A stretch of DNA of 64,000 nt, taken from NCBI RefSeq assembly GCF_947169325.1, contig NZ_CAMVPN010000001.1, forward strand, positions 80,089-144,088. Reading direction: 5' to 3'. How positions within the stretch are numbered: the first letter of the stretch is position 1; each line of letters begins with the position of its first letter. The position numbers and the translations under genes are program-made. Positions 1 to 11,800 of this stretch are shown in pieces. Origin of the DNA: an uncultured Methanobrevibacter sp. Its GTDB lineage: Archaea; Methanobacteriota; Methanobacteria; Methanobacteriales; Methanobacteriaceae. The notes beneath the pieces were generated by a model. That model saw nothing but the letters and a program-made list of their open reading frames with translations, had not been told where the DNA came from and searched no databases.

Positions 1-1
1 C

Positions 2-3000
2 AGTGGTGGATCAATAGTGATGAAAGAAAGTTTTGCGATTAATTCTGTAATTGACCATTGTTACATCTACAATTCCTATGTCAATCAAAGTTATGATGAC
101 AACAGGTATGGTGAAGGTGGTGGAGCAATCCGTATTGATGATGACAATATCACAATCACAAATTGTGCAATCTTTAATTCAGTAGCGAACAGTACTTATG
201 GTGGAGCAATATACGTAAAAAGTGTAAATGCCTCTTTAATCAATATTTCAATCGAAAATACTGCTACTCTTAACGATAATGGTGGAGCAATATACTGGGC
301 AGGTAATAATGGATATATGGAGAATGCTACTATATTCAACTCTTCATCAAATTCCTTAGGTAAAAAGGATGCGAATGGTGGAGCTATATACTTATCTGGT
401 ATCAATTGTAATTTTACCAAGATTACTATAACTTCTTCCTCTTCAAATAATCCTAATAATGGAAGTACAAAATCAGCTCATGGAGGTGCAATTTATGTAG
501 CTGGTGGTAATAATGTTGGAACTAACAATGTTGTGTCTAACATCATTATAGATAATGCAACATCGTCATCCGATAATTTCAAATCTGATGGTGGAGCGAT
601 TTATTGGGCTGGAAAATCAGGCAGTTTGATTAATGCAACAATTTCAAACACTCTTGCAAACGGTAAAGGTGGAGCGATATTCTGGTCTGGAAGTTCAGAT
701 ATTGTTGAAAACATTTCTATAGACTACTCCAGAACAAACGTGATGAATTCCTCAAATACTGCAGATGGTGGAGCCATTTACTCAACAGGCATTAACAATC
801 TGAATAATGTATATGTGGCTGATGCAATTGCTTATACAGATAACGGAAACGTTAAAGGTGGTGCCATTTACTACACTGGCGCTAACATGAACAATGTCAC
901 GGTACTCATGTCACGTGCTTCAACAGATAATGGAACATCCTACGGAGGAGCGATTTATTTGGATGGTAGAGTAAATCCTAACCTCTACAATTCATCATTC
1001 GAAGAAAATCATGCTGATTTGGGTGGTGCAGTATACACCGTCAGAACAACCAAGGTTTATGACACTTCATTTACAGGCAATGTTGCTGAGGATGGAGGAG
1101 CTTTGTACGCTACAAGTAATGATGTCACATTGAATGGAACTTCATTCGAGTCCAACAGCGCAAAAAGAGGCGGAGCAATCTTTACAAACAATGTTCAAAT
1201 CAAGATGTATAATTCCACCATTAAGAACAACACTGCTGAAGAAAGCGGTGCTGCCCTTTATCATAACTATGTCAACAAAGCTGCAAACAGCGAAATCGTA
1301 AACACTGATATGGTAAACAACACAGCATACAGAGGTTCTGCAATCTATGCCACTGACTTCGTCAGGTTCTCTTTGAAGGATGTTGTTCTTCTGGATAACC
1401 AGGCAAACGCCAATAAATTCATCAATAAAACAATTGGCGTATATAATGACACATATAATTACACAAGTGCAATATTTTTAGGAAATGATAATCTATTGAA
1501 CTCAATATGGCTTCAGGGCAACAGGTTAGACCTTTCATGTACTAATGTGACTTATCTTGGAACAAACGGCATTTCCGTAACTAATGAAACTCCTGTCAAG
1601 AGCAATCAGGAAGTAAGGCAGAATGTCACCATCTACATGTTCGATAAAAAAGGTGAATTAATAGATCAGCAAGATTTAGTCACCGATGGTTCCGGTAAGG
1701 TCGTATATACCTTCAAGGCTGAAAAAGGAGAAATCTACAACTTCGCATATGAACATAAAAGCGACAGGTACTATACCTATTTAAGAGACACTTCCTCCAA
1801 CAGCAGTCTTGTCCAAATTTGGGTTAACAACTGTACTTACGGCGAAAACGCTTCTGCACTCCTCTCTTTAACCGATGGGGCATGGGGTAATCTGTCCGGA
1901 AACGTCACAGTTGAAATCAACGATACAAAGCATACCACTTTCACAGTCGAAATCATTAACAGTACCCTTACGTACTATAACATTTCAGGATTGCCTGTAG
2001 GCCATTATAAGGCAACCTCTACATTCAAAGGCAATTCAACCCGTCTGGGAGACACTGACTGGGCTCTGTTTGTAGTGCGTCCGTACACTGATTTGAATAT
2101 TACAAAAGAGGTCAATGTGACTGGCGATTTTGTCAATGTCACTGATTATATCATGTACACAATAAACGTGACAAATAAGGGTCCTACAGAATCATGGGAT
2201 GTCAATGTCACTGAAATTCTGACACCTTATCTTAAACTGATAAACAGCACAGCATCTAAAGGCTATTATAATTACACCAACGGCACCTGGTTTATTGGTG
2301 ATCTGGCCGTTAATGAGAATGTTTCACTGATAATCAAAGCGCAGGTAATTCATAAGGGCCTTATAGCCAACAACGTTTGGGTGGATGGCGCAGGTAGGGA
2401 AGCCAACTTCACAGACAATGTCGCATCAGCACGCAATCTCACTGCAGTCGCCTATGTCGATTTGCGCATTGCCAAAGAGCGCAATGTTTCAGAAGTCCTG
2501 GCGATAGGTGATAGGATCAGATATGTGATTACCGTATTTAATGACGGTCCGTGCAACGCTACAGGAGTATATGTCGGTGAAAATTTAGATGCTCGTCTTA
2601 AATTGATTTCAAGCGTCGCTAGTGTGGGCAAATATGAGAACGGTACCTGGAATATAGGTGATTTGAATGAAGGGGCCAATGCAACACTGACAATTGATGC
2701 TGAAGTCAGATATGCAGGTGTTATTATAAACAAGGTTAACGTAACAACCTATGACAATGACACCAACCTTACAAACAACTTCGCTAATGTCACCAATTTG
2801 GCAGTGGCAAATGTTGATTTGCAGATTACCAAAAAGGCAAATGTATCTGGCACTGTAGCTGTTGGGGACAGAATAAAATTCACAGTTTCAGTCTACAATG
2901 ACGGTCCGTGCAACGCTACAGGCGTATTTGTAGGTGAAGAAATCAAGCATCCTCTCAAATTCATCTCAGCTAATGTCACAATCGGACGTTATCAGGATGC

Positions 3001-5527
3001 AACATGGGTTATCGGCAACCTCAACAAAGGTGAGGTCCACAACCTTACAATCATTGCAGAAGTTGTCGCTTCAGGTGACATCAGCAATTATGTATTCGTA
3101 AATGGTTCAGACAATGACACAAACCTTACCAACAACGAGTATAATCTCACAAACATCACTGCAGCATCCTTTGTCGATTTGGTCATAGACAAGGAGGTCA
3201 CAAGAGCGGATGTCGTTTATGTGAATGATACTGTGGTATTCACAATACGCGTCCACAACAGGGGAGACCTTGATGCTACAGATGTTAATGTGACAGAATT
3301 CTGGAATTCCCACCTTAAAGTCGAGGAAAGCACAACACAAAACGGATACTACAATGAAACCGAGCGCATTTGGTATATAGGAACTCTGGCCAAAAAGTCA
3401 GATGCAACCCTTACAATCAAGGCAAGGGTAATGTCCAACGGAACTATTTCAAACGTTGTTGTTGTAAAATCCAGAGAAAAGGACATAAATGAGTCAAACA
3501 ACAGGGATGAAATCGATAACTTCACAGCACTTCCTATTGTCGATTTGGACATACACAAAAGGGCAATCACAATACCTGCACGTGACACAGTCTATGTGGG
3601 TGATGAGATAACATTCGCCATTGATGTTCATAACAGCGGTCCTTGCACAGCTACAGGTGTTGTGGTCAGCGAAAACGTAACTGGCCTTGTTGAAATCATC
3701 AGTATCAATCCAAGCGTCGGCACAAGCTATGATCCAATCAAAGGCATCTGGACAATTGGCACTTTGGAAAGCGGAGGCAATGCAGGATTGTTCATAACCG
3801 TTAAAGTCAAATCCAACGGCACTGTTGCAAACTTCGTATCAGTTAAAGGAAACGAAAAGGACACCAACACATCCAACAACAATGCGTCATCCGACAACAT
3901 CACTGCACTTCCTTTGGTTGACGTCAAAGTCAACAAGACAGTAAGCGCAACTGAGGTTAAAGTCGGCGACAATATGGTCTACACAATCAAGGTGCAAAAT
4001 AATGGACCGAACGATGCAACAAATGTAAATGTCACTGGAAAACTATCAAATAATGTGGTCTACATTTCATCTGCTGCAAGTCAAGGCAGTTATGATGCAG
4101 CCAAAAACATTTGGTATATAGGTAAACTCACCAACTCTTCAATTGCGACAATGACATTGACAGTCCAGGCGGTTGAAGTTGGCACTGTTGAAAATTCAGT
4201 AATCGTCAATTCAACAGAAAAGGACAGAAACACATCCAACAACAACTACGCCTGCGACAACGTTACAGTAACCAAGCTCGACACTCCAATCGAACTGGTG
4301 ACCTACAACATCACATACGGTGAGGATGAGATTCTGGTTGTCAGATTGCCTGAAAAGGTAACAGGAACAGTAAACATTACCGTTGCAGACAGGACATACA
4401 ATAACGTTCCGATTAACAACGGAATTGTGGAGCTTCCGGTAACAGATCTTGCCGGTGGAGACTACGACGTCACTGTAGTCTACGGCGGAGACGACAAGTA
4501 CCTGCCTAACTCAACTTCCGGCAAATTCAATGTTGCCAAACTGACTCCAAAAATCACAATTCAGGTTGAAGACATCTGGGTATGGGAAATCGAAGTCCTA
4601 AACGTCACTGTCAACGCTCCTGGAACAGTGTTCGTGACAGTAAACGGAATCACTGTTGAAATCCCTCTTGAAAACGGTGTAGTGACAACCGATGTGCTTA
4701 AAGCATCAAAATTCGACTACAACGGAAGGGCAACATGGAACATAATCAATCTGCCTGTGGGAACATATCCTGCATACGCAATGTATCCTGGAAACGAAAA
4801 CTACACAAGCGTGGACACATCAGATGTCTTCCATGTAAAAGACCGCATTCCGACAACAATCGTCATAATTCCGTCAAACATCTATGTCGGTGATGATGAG
4901 TTCATGGAGATTTACGTTGGTCCTTCAGGAGTGACCGGAAGCGTCATTGTCAATGTTGAAGGCGTAAACTACACATGCCCTCTTGAAAACGGATATGCAT
5001 TATTGGCCATACCTGACCTCAAGGCAGGCGTGAAGGATGTAACCGCATGGTATAACGGAAACGAGCTCTATCTTCCAAGCGAAAACATAAGCTCATTTGA
5101 GGTATGGAAAATCAAGCCTCCGGTTGATGTTGAAGCTCCTGAAATCACAGTGGGTGAAGATGGAGTAATCATAGTCACCGTTCCGGACGATGCAACAGGC
5201 GAAATAACAATAGAAATAAACGGTGAACGCCATACTGCGATAATCCAGTTCGGTCAGGCAGTGTTCATCATTCCTGGCCTTGAAGTCGGCGTGCATGACA
5301 TCCTTGCATTCTATTCAGGTGACGACAAGTATCTTCCAGCAAACACTACCGGAAAGATCAAGGTCAACCCTAAAGATGAACCGGATGATGACAACAAAAC
5401 ACATAAACATCCGTCCAAAAAATCTACAATAGACAATAAAATGCCTGCAACTGGAAACCCATTGATGGCTTTGATTGTTGTTTTAATGTCAATATTTTTA
5501 GTACAGGTAAGAAGATTTAAAAAATAA
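2..5527 (+). CDS. Adhesin-like surface protein, 5'-truncated by window edge (Pmp-type beta-helix, 6 DUF11 repeats, Ig-like domains, C-terminal anchor)
   Basis: ORF 17..5527. The frame is open upstream to base 2 (agt ggt gga tca ata gtg atg = SGGSIVM), matching the internal gene 2 segment HGGGTIVMKED, so GTG at 17 is not the true start. No signal peptide. Ends ATGNPLMALIVVLMSIFLVQVRRFKK*. Confidence 0.93.
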   Translation, partial: SGGSIVMKESFAINSVIDHCYIYNSYVNQSYDDNRYGEGGGAIRIDDDNITITNCAIFNSVANSTYGGAIYVKSVNASLINISIENTATLNDNGGAIYWAGNNGYMENATIFNSSSNSLGKKDANGGAIYLSGINCNFTKITITSSSSNNPNNGSTKSAHGGAIYVAGGNNVGTNNVVSNIIIDNATSSSDNFKSDGGAIYWAGKSGSLINATISNTLANGKGGAIFWSGSSDIVENISIDYSRTNVMNSSNTADGGAIYSTGINNLNNVYVADAIAYTDNGNVKGGAIYYTGANMNNVTVLMSRASTDNGTSYGGAIYLDGRVNPNLYNSSFEENHADLGGAVYTVRTTKVYDTSFTGNVAEDGGALYATSNDVTLNGTSFESNSAKRGGAIFTNNVQIKMYNSTIKNNTAEESGAALYHNYVNKAANSEIVNTDMVNNTAYRGSAIYATDFVRFSLKDVVLLDNQANANKFINKTIGVYNDTYNYTSAIFLGNDNLLNSIWLQGNRLDLSCTNVTYLGTNGISVTNETPVKSNQEVRQNVTIYMFDKKGELIDQQDLVTDGSGKVVYTFKAEKGEIYNFAYEHKSDRYYTYLRDTSSNSSLVQIWVNNCTYGENASALLSLTDGAWGNLSGNVTVEINDTKHTTFTVEIINSTLTYYNISGLPVGHYKATSTFKGNSTRLGDTDWALFVVRPYTDLNITKEVNVTGDFVNVTDYIMYTINVTNKGPTESWDVNVTEILTPYLKLINSTASKGYYNYTNGTWFIGDLAVNENVSLIIKAQVIHKGLIANNVWVDGAGREANFTDNVASARNLTAVAYVDLRIAKERNVSEVLAIGDRIRYVITVFNDGPCNATGVYVGENLDARLKLISSVASVGKYENGTWNIGDLNEGANATLTIDAEVRYAGVIINKVNVTTYDNDTNLTNNFANVTNLAVANVDLQITKKANVSGTVAVGDRIKFTVSVYNDGPCNATGVFVGEEIKHPLKFISANVTIGRYQDATWVIGNLNKGEVHNLTIIAEVVASGDISNYVFVNGSDNDTNLTNNEYNLTNITAASFVDLVIDKEVTRADVVYVNDTVVFTIRVHNRGDLDATDVNVTEFWNSHLKVEESTTQNGYYNETERIWYIGTLAKKSDATLTIKARVMSNGTISNVVVVKSREKDINESNNRDEIDNFTALPIVDLDIHKRAITIPARDTVYVGDEITFAIDVHNSGPCTATGVVVSENVTGLVEIISINPSVGTSYDPIKGIWTIGTLESGGNAGLFITVKVKSNGTVANFVSVKGNEKDTNTSNNNASSDNITALPLVDVKVNKTVSATEVKVGDNMVYTIKVQNNGPNDATNVNVTGKLSNNVVYISSAASQGSYDAAKNIWYIGKLTNSSIATMTLTVQAVEVGTVENSVIVNSTEKDRNTSNNNYACDNVTVTKLDTPIELVTYNITYGEDEILVVRLPEKVTGTVNITVADRTYNNVPINNGIVELPVTDLAGGDYDVTVVYGGDDKYLPNSTSGKFNVAKLTPKITIQVEDIWVWEIEVLNVTVNAPGTVFVTVNGITVEIPLENGVVTTDVLKASKFDYNGRATWNIINLPVGTYPAYAMYPGNENYTSVDTSDVFHVKDRIPTTIVIIPSNIYVGDDEFMEIYVGPSGVTGSVIVNVEGVNYTCPLENGYALLAIPDLKAGVKDVTAWYNGNELYLPSENISSFEVWKIKPPVDVEAPEITVGEDGVIIVTVPDDATGEITIEINGERHTAIIQFGQAVFIIPGLEVGVHDILAFYSGDDKYLPANTTGKIKVNPKDEPDDDNKTHKHPSKKSTIDNKMPATGNPLMALIVVLMSIFLVQVRRFKK
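2085..4270 (+). repeat. Gene 1 array of 6 DUF11 repeats
   Basis: Six units beginning YTDLNITKEV, YVDLRIAKER, NVDLQITKKA, FVDLVIDKEV, IVDLDIHKRA, LVDVKVNKTV. Confidence 0.9.
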
Positions 5528-5560
5528 TCTTCTTTTCTTATTTTTTTATTTTTCAATCAT
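5509..5560 (+). terminator. Putative terminator spanning the stop codon of gene 1
   Basis: Inverted repeat aagaagatt (5509-5517) / aatcttctt (5526-5534), followed by ttttcttatttttttatttttc. Confidence 0.55.
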
Positions 5561-5611
5561 TAACTTAAGAATGGCTTTTGAATTCGCTCTTTTTTTAAAA
5601 ATATACTATAC

Positions 5612-5629
5612 AAAAAAGCATATATATAA
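5612..5629 (+). promoter_or_regulatory. BRE/TATA-like promoter of gene 2
   Basis: aaaaaagcatatatataa, ~107 bp upstream of ATG 5736; matches the archaeal purine-rich BRE plus TATA pattern. Other AT-rich TATA candidates lie nearby. Confidence 0.5.
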
Positions 5630-5640
5630 TTGCCACCCTA

Positions 5641-5665
5641 TATAATATATATAATATATATTATA
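5641..5665 (+). promoter_or_regulatory. 11-bp inverted repeat in gene 2 promoter/leader
   Basis: TATAATATATA-TAA-TATATATTATA. Confidence 0.45.
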
Positions 5666-5735
5666 ATTCTCAGTTATATCGTCAGTTTGAATTTATCGTG
5701 AAAGTTGGATAGACAGTTCGAGGTAAATAAAATTG

Positions 5736-5810
5736 ATGAAAAAGCAAATATTTCTCAGTATTTGTTTGTTCATAGTGTTTTTTTCCATGCTTTCAGTTGT
5801 ATCCGCTAGT
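5736..5810 (+). other. Signal peptide, gene 2
   Basis: Basic MKK, hydrophobic core, VSA cleavage-like site. Confidence 0.85.
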
Positions 5811-8800
5811 GATTTGGCGGGCAATGATACGATATCAGCTGCAAACGACGGTTTAAACACTATTTCTGTAACAAATGATCAAGGAGAAATTCTAGGAAAC
5901 CCTGCCGGTAACTTTAAAAATTTGGATAAACTGATAAATGACACCGCTAATGATGGTACTGCAAGTTTTGAAGGCGACTATGCCTATTCCAGTGGTGATG
6001 AGGGTTTATCCCAAGGTATTTTAATTGACAAAAACATTACAGTAGATGGTAATGGATTCACAGTCAATGCTTCCAATGCCGCATCTATTTTTGAAATTGG
6101 TGCCCATAGCAGCGTAGTTTTGCAGAACATTAATTTTGTCAATGCAAACGGAAACACTTATGGGGCAATTAAGGTGGACTCCACATCCACAGTCGAAATC
6201 ATAAATTGTAATTTCATCAATAACAATGCAACAAGCGGTGCTGCAATATACCTTCTTGATTCAAGTTCTGCATCTTCAACCTTGAAAATTACAGGTTCAA
6301 ATTTCATCAACAACACTGCCAGTTTTGGTGGTGCAATCTATCTCAATGAAAGTGCATCCCACTCATCAACAATAGAAAATTCAAAGTTCATAAACTGTAC
6401 ATCTACAGTAAGCGGTGGGGCATGCTACATCAGTGCCGACAGGGTAACCTTCAAAAAGGCAACCTTTGAAAACAACACTGCCTATCAGAACGGTGGTGCA
6501 CTCTACTGGGAAGGCCACATTGGCGTAATCAACGACTCAATTTTCAGATTCAACCGTGCAAAAGGATATTTGAATTCATCTGCGACAGTTGACTATACAA
6601 ATCCCAACACAGGAATCGATGAGGTCCACTATGACATTCTTGGTGGTGACGGTGGAGCTATTGAATGGAAAGGTTCCGAAGCTACAATAGAAAATACAAC
6701 CTTCTATAAAAACACTGCATCATATAGGGGTGGATCAATATTCTTCACAAATCTCGGTGATGAAAACTGTGAAAACATAACAATCAAATCAAGCAACTTC
6801 ACAGAAAACTATGCTGGTTTGAACGGTGGTGCCCTTGACTGGTCTAAAGGAGCTAATAACGCAACTATCCTCAAATCCGATTTCATCAAAAACACCGCAG
6901 GCAGGTCAGCCGGTGCAATATATGTAAGCGGAAACAATCTGGACATTGAGGATACTGTATTCAACTACAATAAAGTCACCGGAGAAAACAAATACGACAA
7001 CCGTACAAACGTATCAAACTATACCTCAATAGGCGGTAACGGTGGTGCAATCTGCTGGATGGGATCATTCGGTACTGTAGATAATGTAACATTTTTAAAC
7101 AACACCGCTACCCAGCGTGGTGGAGCTATCCAATTCGAAAGAAACCAGAACGGTACAGTCAAAAATTCAAAATTTGAAAACAACTCAGCATACAGTGACG
7201 GTGGTGCAATAGACTGGTACCATGGTGCAGTCAACGGTCAGCTCATAAACACAACTTTCAAAAACAACAATATACTTGGTGACGGTCGTGGTGCAGGAGT
7301 ATACATTGAAGGTCATGACACTACCATTAGGGATTCAAGATTCTACAGGCACGACATCACATGTGATGGTGTAGTCTACATTCAGGGTAACAAGTCAACT
7401 ATCAAAAACACTACATTTGAAGACATTACCACTACTAAAAATGGTGGTGCAATATATGTTTTAGGTGATGATGCAAACATATCTACTTGTAGCTTTGATA
7501 CATGTAAGGCATATAGTGGTGGTGCAATATATATTGCAGGTAATAATGCTATAATCAATTATACCAATATGATTAATAACTATTGTACTGAAGATGGTGG
7601 TGCATTGTATGTTAATGGTACTGGTGTTAAACTATATAATACTCGATTAATAAACAATACTGCAGGTGATGATGGTGGTGCTGTTAACTGGAGAGGTAAT
7701 GATGGTACTATCTATAATATTACATGTATCAATAATAAGGGTATAAGTATTAATAAGCCTAATGGTGAGACTTCTAGTAGCCGTGGTGGTACAATAGCTA
7801 TAACCGGTTCTAATATAACTCTTTCTGAATCTTCATTCAAGTCTTCTTCAGTTTGGATGGAAAGTAGTAAAAAACCAACTAAGGTAGATGGTGGTGCATT
7901 ATTCATCACTGGAAATAATGTAAATATTACAGGTACTACTTTTGATGATTGTAATGCTACTAATGGTGGCGGTGCAATATATATTATTGGTAATGTAACT
8001 GATGTTGTCGGTTGTACTTTCAGTAATACTCATGCAGTTAATGGTGGTACAATATATGTTGTCGGTTTGGATGCTGATATTCAACATTCTGATTTTGAAA
8101 AAACATCTGCAACTGAAAAAGGTGGGTCTATTTTCATCGAAGGGGATAGGGTAACTATACTAAATTCAACAATTTCTACTTCAAATGCAGAAAACGGTGG
8201 TGCAGTCTATGTGGCAGGTGATGATGCAGAAATTAATGAAAGTAGTTTTGACAACTGTATTGCTACAAAAATGGGAGGCATAATGTTTATTGTTGGTGAA
8301 GGAACCACAATCGCTTCATCTGTTTTATCCAATTCCTCATCATCCGAGTCTGGCGGAGCTATTTATGTCAATGGTAATAATGCAGCAATAGTGGGTTCTG
8401 ATTTTGAAAATATAAAATCCAATAAGGCTAATGGTGGTGCAATCTATGTTGCAGGGTCATTTACTGATATCGATCACTCCTCATTTTTCAATTGCACTAC
8501 TTCCCAAAATGGTGGGGCAATCTACATTGAGGACGTAGGTACTACAATTTCGTATTCTAATTTCACTAAATGTTCTGCAAATACTGCGGGGGCCATTTCA
8601 ATCAATGGTGAAAACACTACTATTGAACATTCTGTTTTGGATCATAATACTGCAAAAACTTCTGCAGGCGCAATCCATGTTTTAGGAAAGAATGTACTTT
8701 TAATATACAATAATTTCACATATAATTCAGCCAGTATTGAAGGAGGCGCTTTGAATATTGGTGGTCAAAACGCATCCGTATATTACTCCTGGTTTGACAA

Positions 8801-11800
8801 CAATGGTGGAGTTCAAAACGGTGGTGCAATCAACTGGCTTGGTGGTCATGGGGACGATTCAATCGTAGGATCCCGTTTCACAAATAACAAATGTATTGGT
8901 GGTAGTAGAGGGGGAGGTGCAATTTACTGGGCTGCAAGTACTGGAACCATTACTTCAGGAGGTTTAATCAAGGATACTGTATTCATCAATAACTCTGCAA
9001 CTGCCAAGCACGGTGGTGCCATTAATTGGTACCATGCAGTGGACAGTAAATTTGACAATTGTACTTTCATTAACAACACTGCATCTTCTGATGGTGGAGC
9101 CATTTATTCAGGACACCAGAACGGTGGAGGTAAGAATTTAACAATTACCAATTCAAGATTCTATAACAATCATGCTAATAAACACGGTGGAGCTATTGCA
9201 AATCAAATGTCCTCTTCTGTAATCTATAATTGTACTTTTGATAACAATTATGCTAATCATGGTGGAGGAACCATAGTGATGAAAGAGGATTCTGGAGATA
9301 ACTCAATCATTGATAATTGCCGTTTTTACAATTCCGATGTTCTTCTCGGAGCTAGTACTTGGGATGATGGTTGTGGTGGAGCGATTTCCATAGGTAAAAC
9401 TGATACAAACATTACAATTTCCAATAGTGTTTTTATAAACACCACAACTCATGAAAGATATGGAGGAGCAGTTTCCATTAGAGGTGCCGATTCATCCATG
9501 ATTAATGTTACAATCATCAATTCATCAGCACTCAATGATAATGGAGGTGCCATATACTGGTTCGGTCAACGAGGTACTTTGGACAATGTAAACATTACCA
9601 ATTCTTCAGTAAAATCCAAAAATAATGCCAGAGACATAAGTGGAGGCGCCATTTATTGGGTGGGTTCAGATGGAAGCATAAATGACCTGACAATCATCAA
9701 TTCATCTTCAATTAATAATTTCACTACAGGCGGCAATAAGCAGGTTTCCGGAGGAGCAATTTCTATCGCTGCTGAAAATACTATTCTGACCAATGTTGAA
9801 ATCATCAATTCTTCAGTTTATTCCTCAAAAGGATATGGCAGGGGAGGTTCTATTTTTTGGAGTACTGCAAATGCCAGATTGGAAAACATATCCATAACCA
9901 ATTCCTCCACATTCGGATATCAGGGTGGTGCAATCCATATTGGTGGAGGAGGGGCTTCTGCTAACAATATCAATATTACAAATTCATCTTTAATTGCTAC
10001 TGCAAATTTTGATGTGGCTGGGGGCGCTATTTATTGGTATAGTGATAATTCTAATTTAAATAATGTTTCCATTAGTAATTCCACTGTTGAATATCATTTC
10101 CCAAGCGGTTCCAAATCCGTTTATGGTGGTGCTATTTATATTACTGGTTCTAATGTCAAATTAACAAATGCGGACATTGATAATTCTTCACTCATCGCCG
10201 ATAATGGTGCGGGATTTGGTGGAGCTATTTATCGTGTTACCAGTACTTCCAATGATAATTTAATTAATGTGTCTATCAATAATTCCTATGTATATGGTAC
10301 TGCAGGCGGAGCAATCTCCTGGCATGCTGGAAATGCCAATGTTGAGAATATCAGTATCATAAATTCCTCTGTTAAAGCAGCAATAAATAAAAATGCAGAG
10401 GGAGGGGCGATTTATTGGACTGCAGCGAATTCTAATTTGACAAATATATACATTTCCAATTCTTCCGCCAATTATAATTATGCCAGCGGTTCTAATGGTG
10501 TTCATGGTGGAGCCATCTTCGTGAATAATGTAAACAATAAGTTAGTTAATGTGAACATTGACAACTCATCAGCTATCGCAGATAATGGAATAGGTAATGG
10601 GGGCGCAATTTATTGGTCTGGAAGCAACGGTAAATTATATAATGCGTCCATAAACAACTCTTATTTGTATGCTAATTCAGGAGGAGCCATTTACTGGTCA
10701 GGATCATCAGGTTCCCTCAATGATGTGAGCATCATAAATTCATCTCTTGAATCAACAGAAAATAAGGATGCTTTAGGAGGAGCTATTTATTTAAGTGGCC
10801 AATATTGCCAATTGAATGACCTTTCAGTTTGCAATTCCTCTGTAAACTATAGCTATGCAAACGGAGATAAAAGAGCTGATGGGGGAGCTGTTTACATTTC
10901 CAATTCTAATGCATGGCTAACTAATGTAACTATAGACAATTCATCTGCCTTCGCTGATAACGGCAATGCCCATGGAGGTTCCATCTACTGGGGCGGTAAT
11001 TATGGCAATCTCCTTAATGCATCAATTTCAAATACTCTTGCAAACGGTCAGGGAGGTGCAATTTACTGGTCTGGAGGAAACTCACCTGTCATTAGAAATA
11101 TCACAATTATCAATTCCTCTACACAAGTGAAAGACAGCATTTATACTGCTAATGGTGGAGCGATTTATTCAAACAATGTACCTGATTTAAGGGATATCCT
11201 CATTATCAATTCTTCAGCTACTGACAATAAAGAGGTTAAAGGTGGTGCAATTTACTGGACTGGTACTAATTTATACAATGTCACTGTAATCAATTCCACA
11301 GCCAAAGGAAGTGGTGATTCTTCTTATGGAGGTGCAGTTTATTGGGGATCTCAAAATAATAGGTACATATATAACTCCACATTCATCAATGCAACTGCAG
11401 GCTACGGGGGAGCGGTTTACAAGGAAAATGGTGTTTTATTAGTTTATAATACTAAATTCATTAACAATACTGCTACCGTTGATGGTGGGGCAGTTTATGC
11501 CAAAGGAGCGGTCGCAAGCTTCTACAATTCCACATTTAAAAATAACAGTGCAAAAGAACATGGTGGGGCAATTTATTATTATAATCATCCAAACTCCAGA
11601 AGCACAATCAAAGACACCTATATAATCAACAATACAGCTTTCCAGGGTTCAGGAATATATGCAACTATTTTAAGATGCAATCTGGAAAACGTGGTTCTTT
11701 TAGATAACCAGGCACATTCAAACAAGTTCATCAATCAGAAAATCGGCGAAGAAGGAACCGGAAAGTACATCAGTGCAGTATTCGTCGGTTATGACAACTT

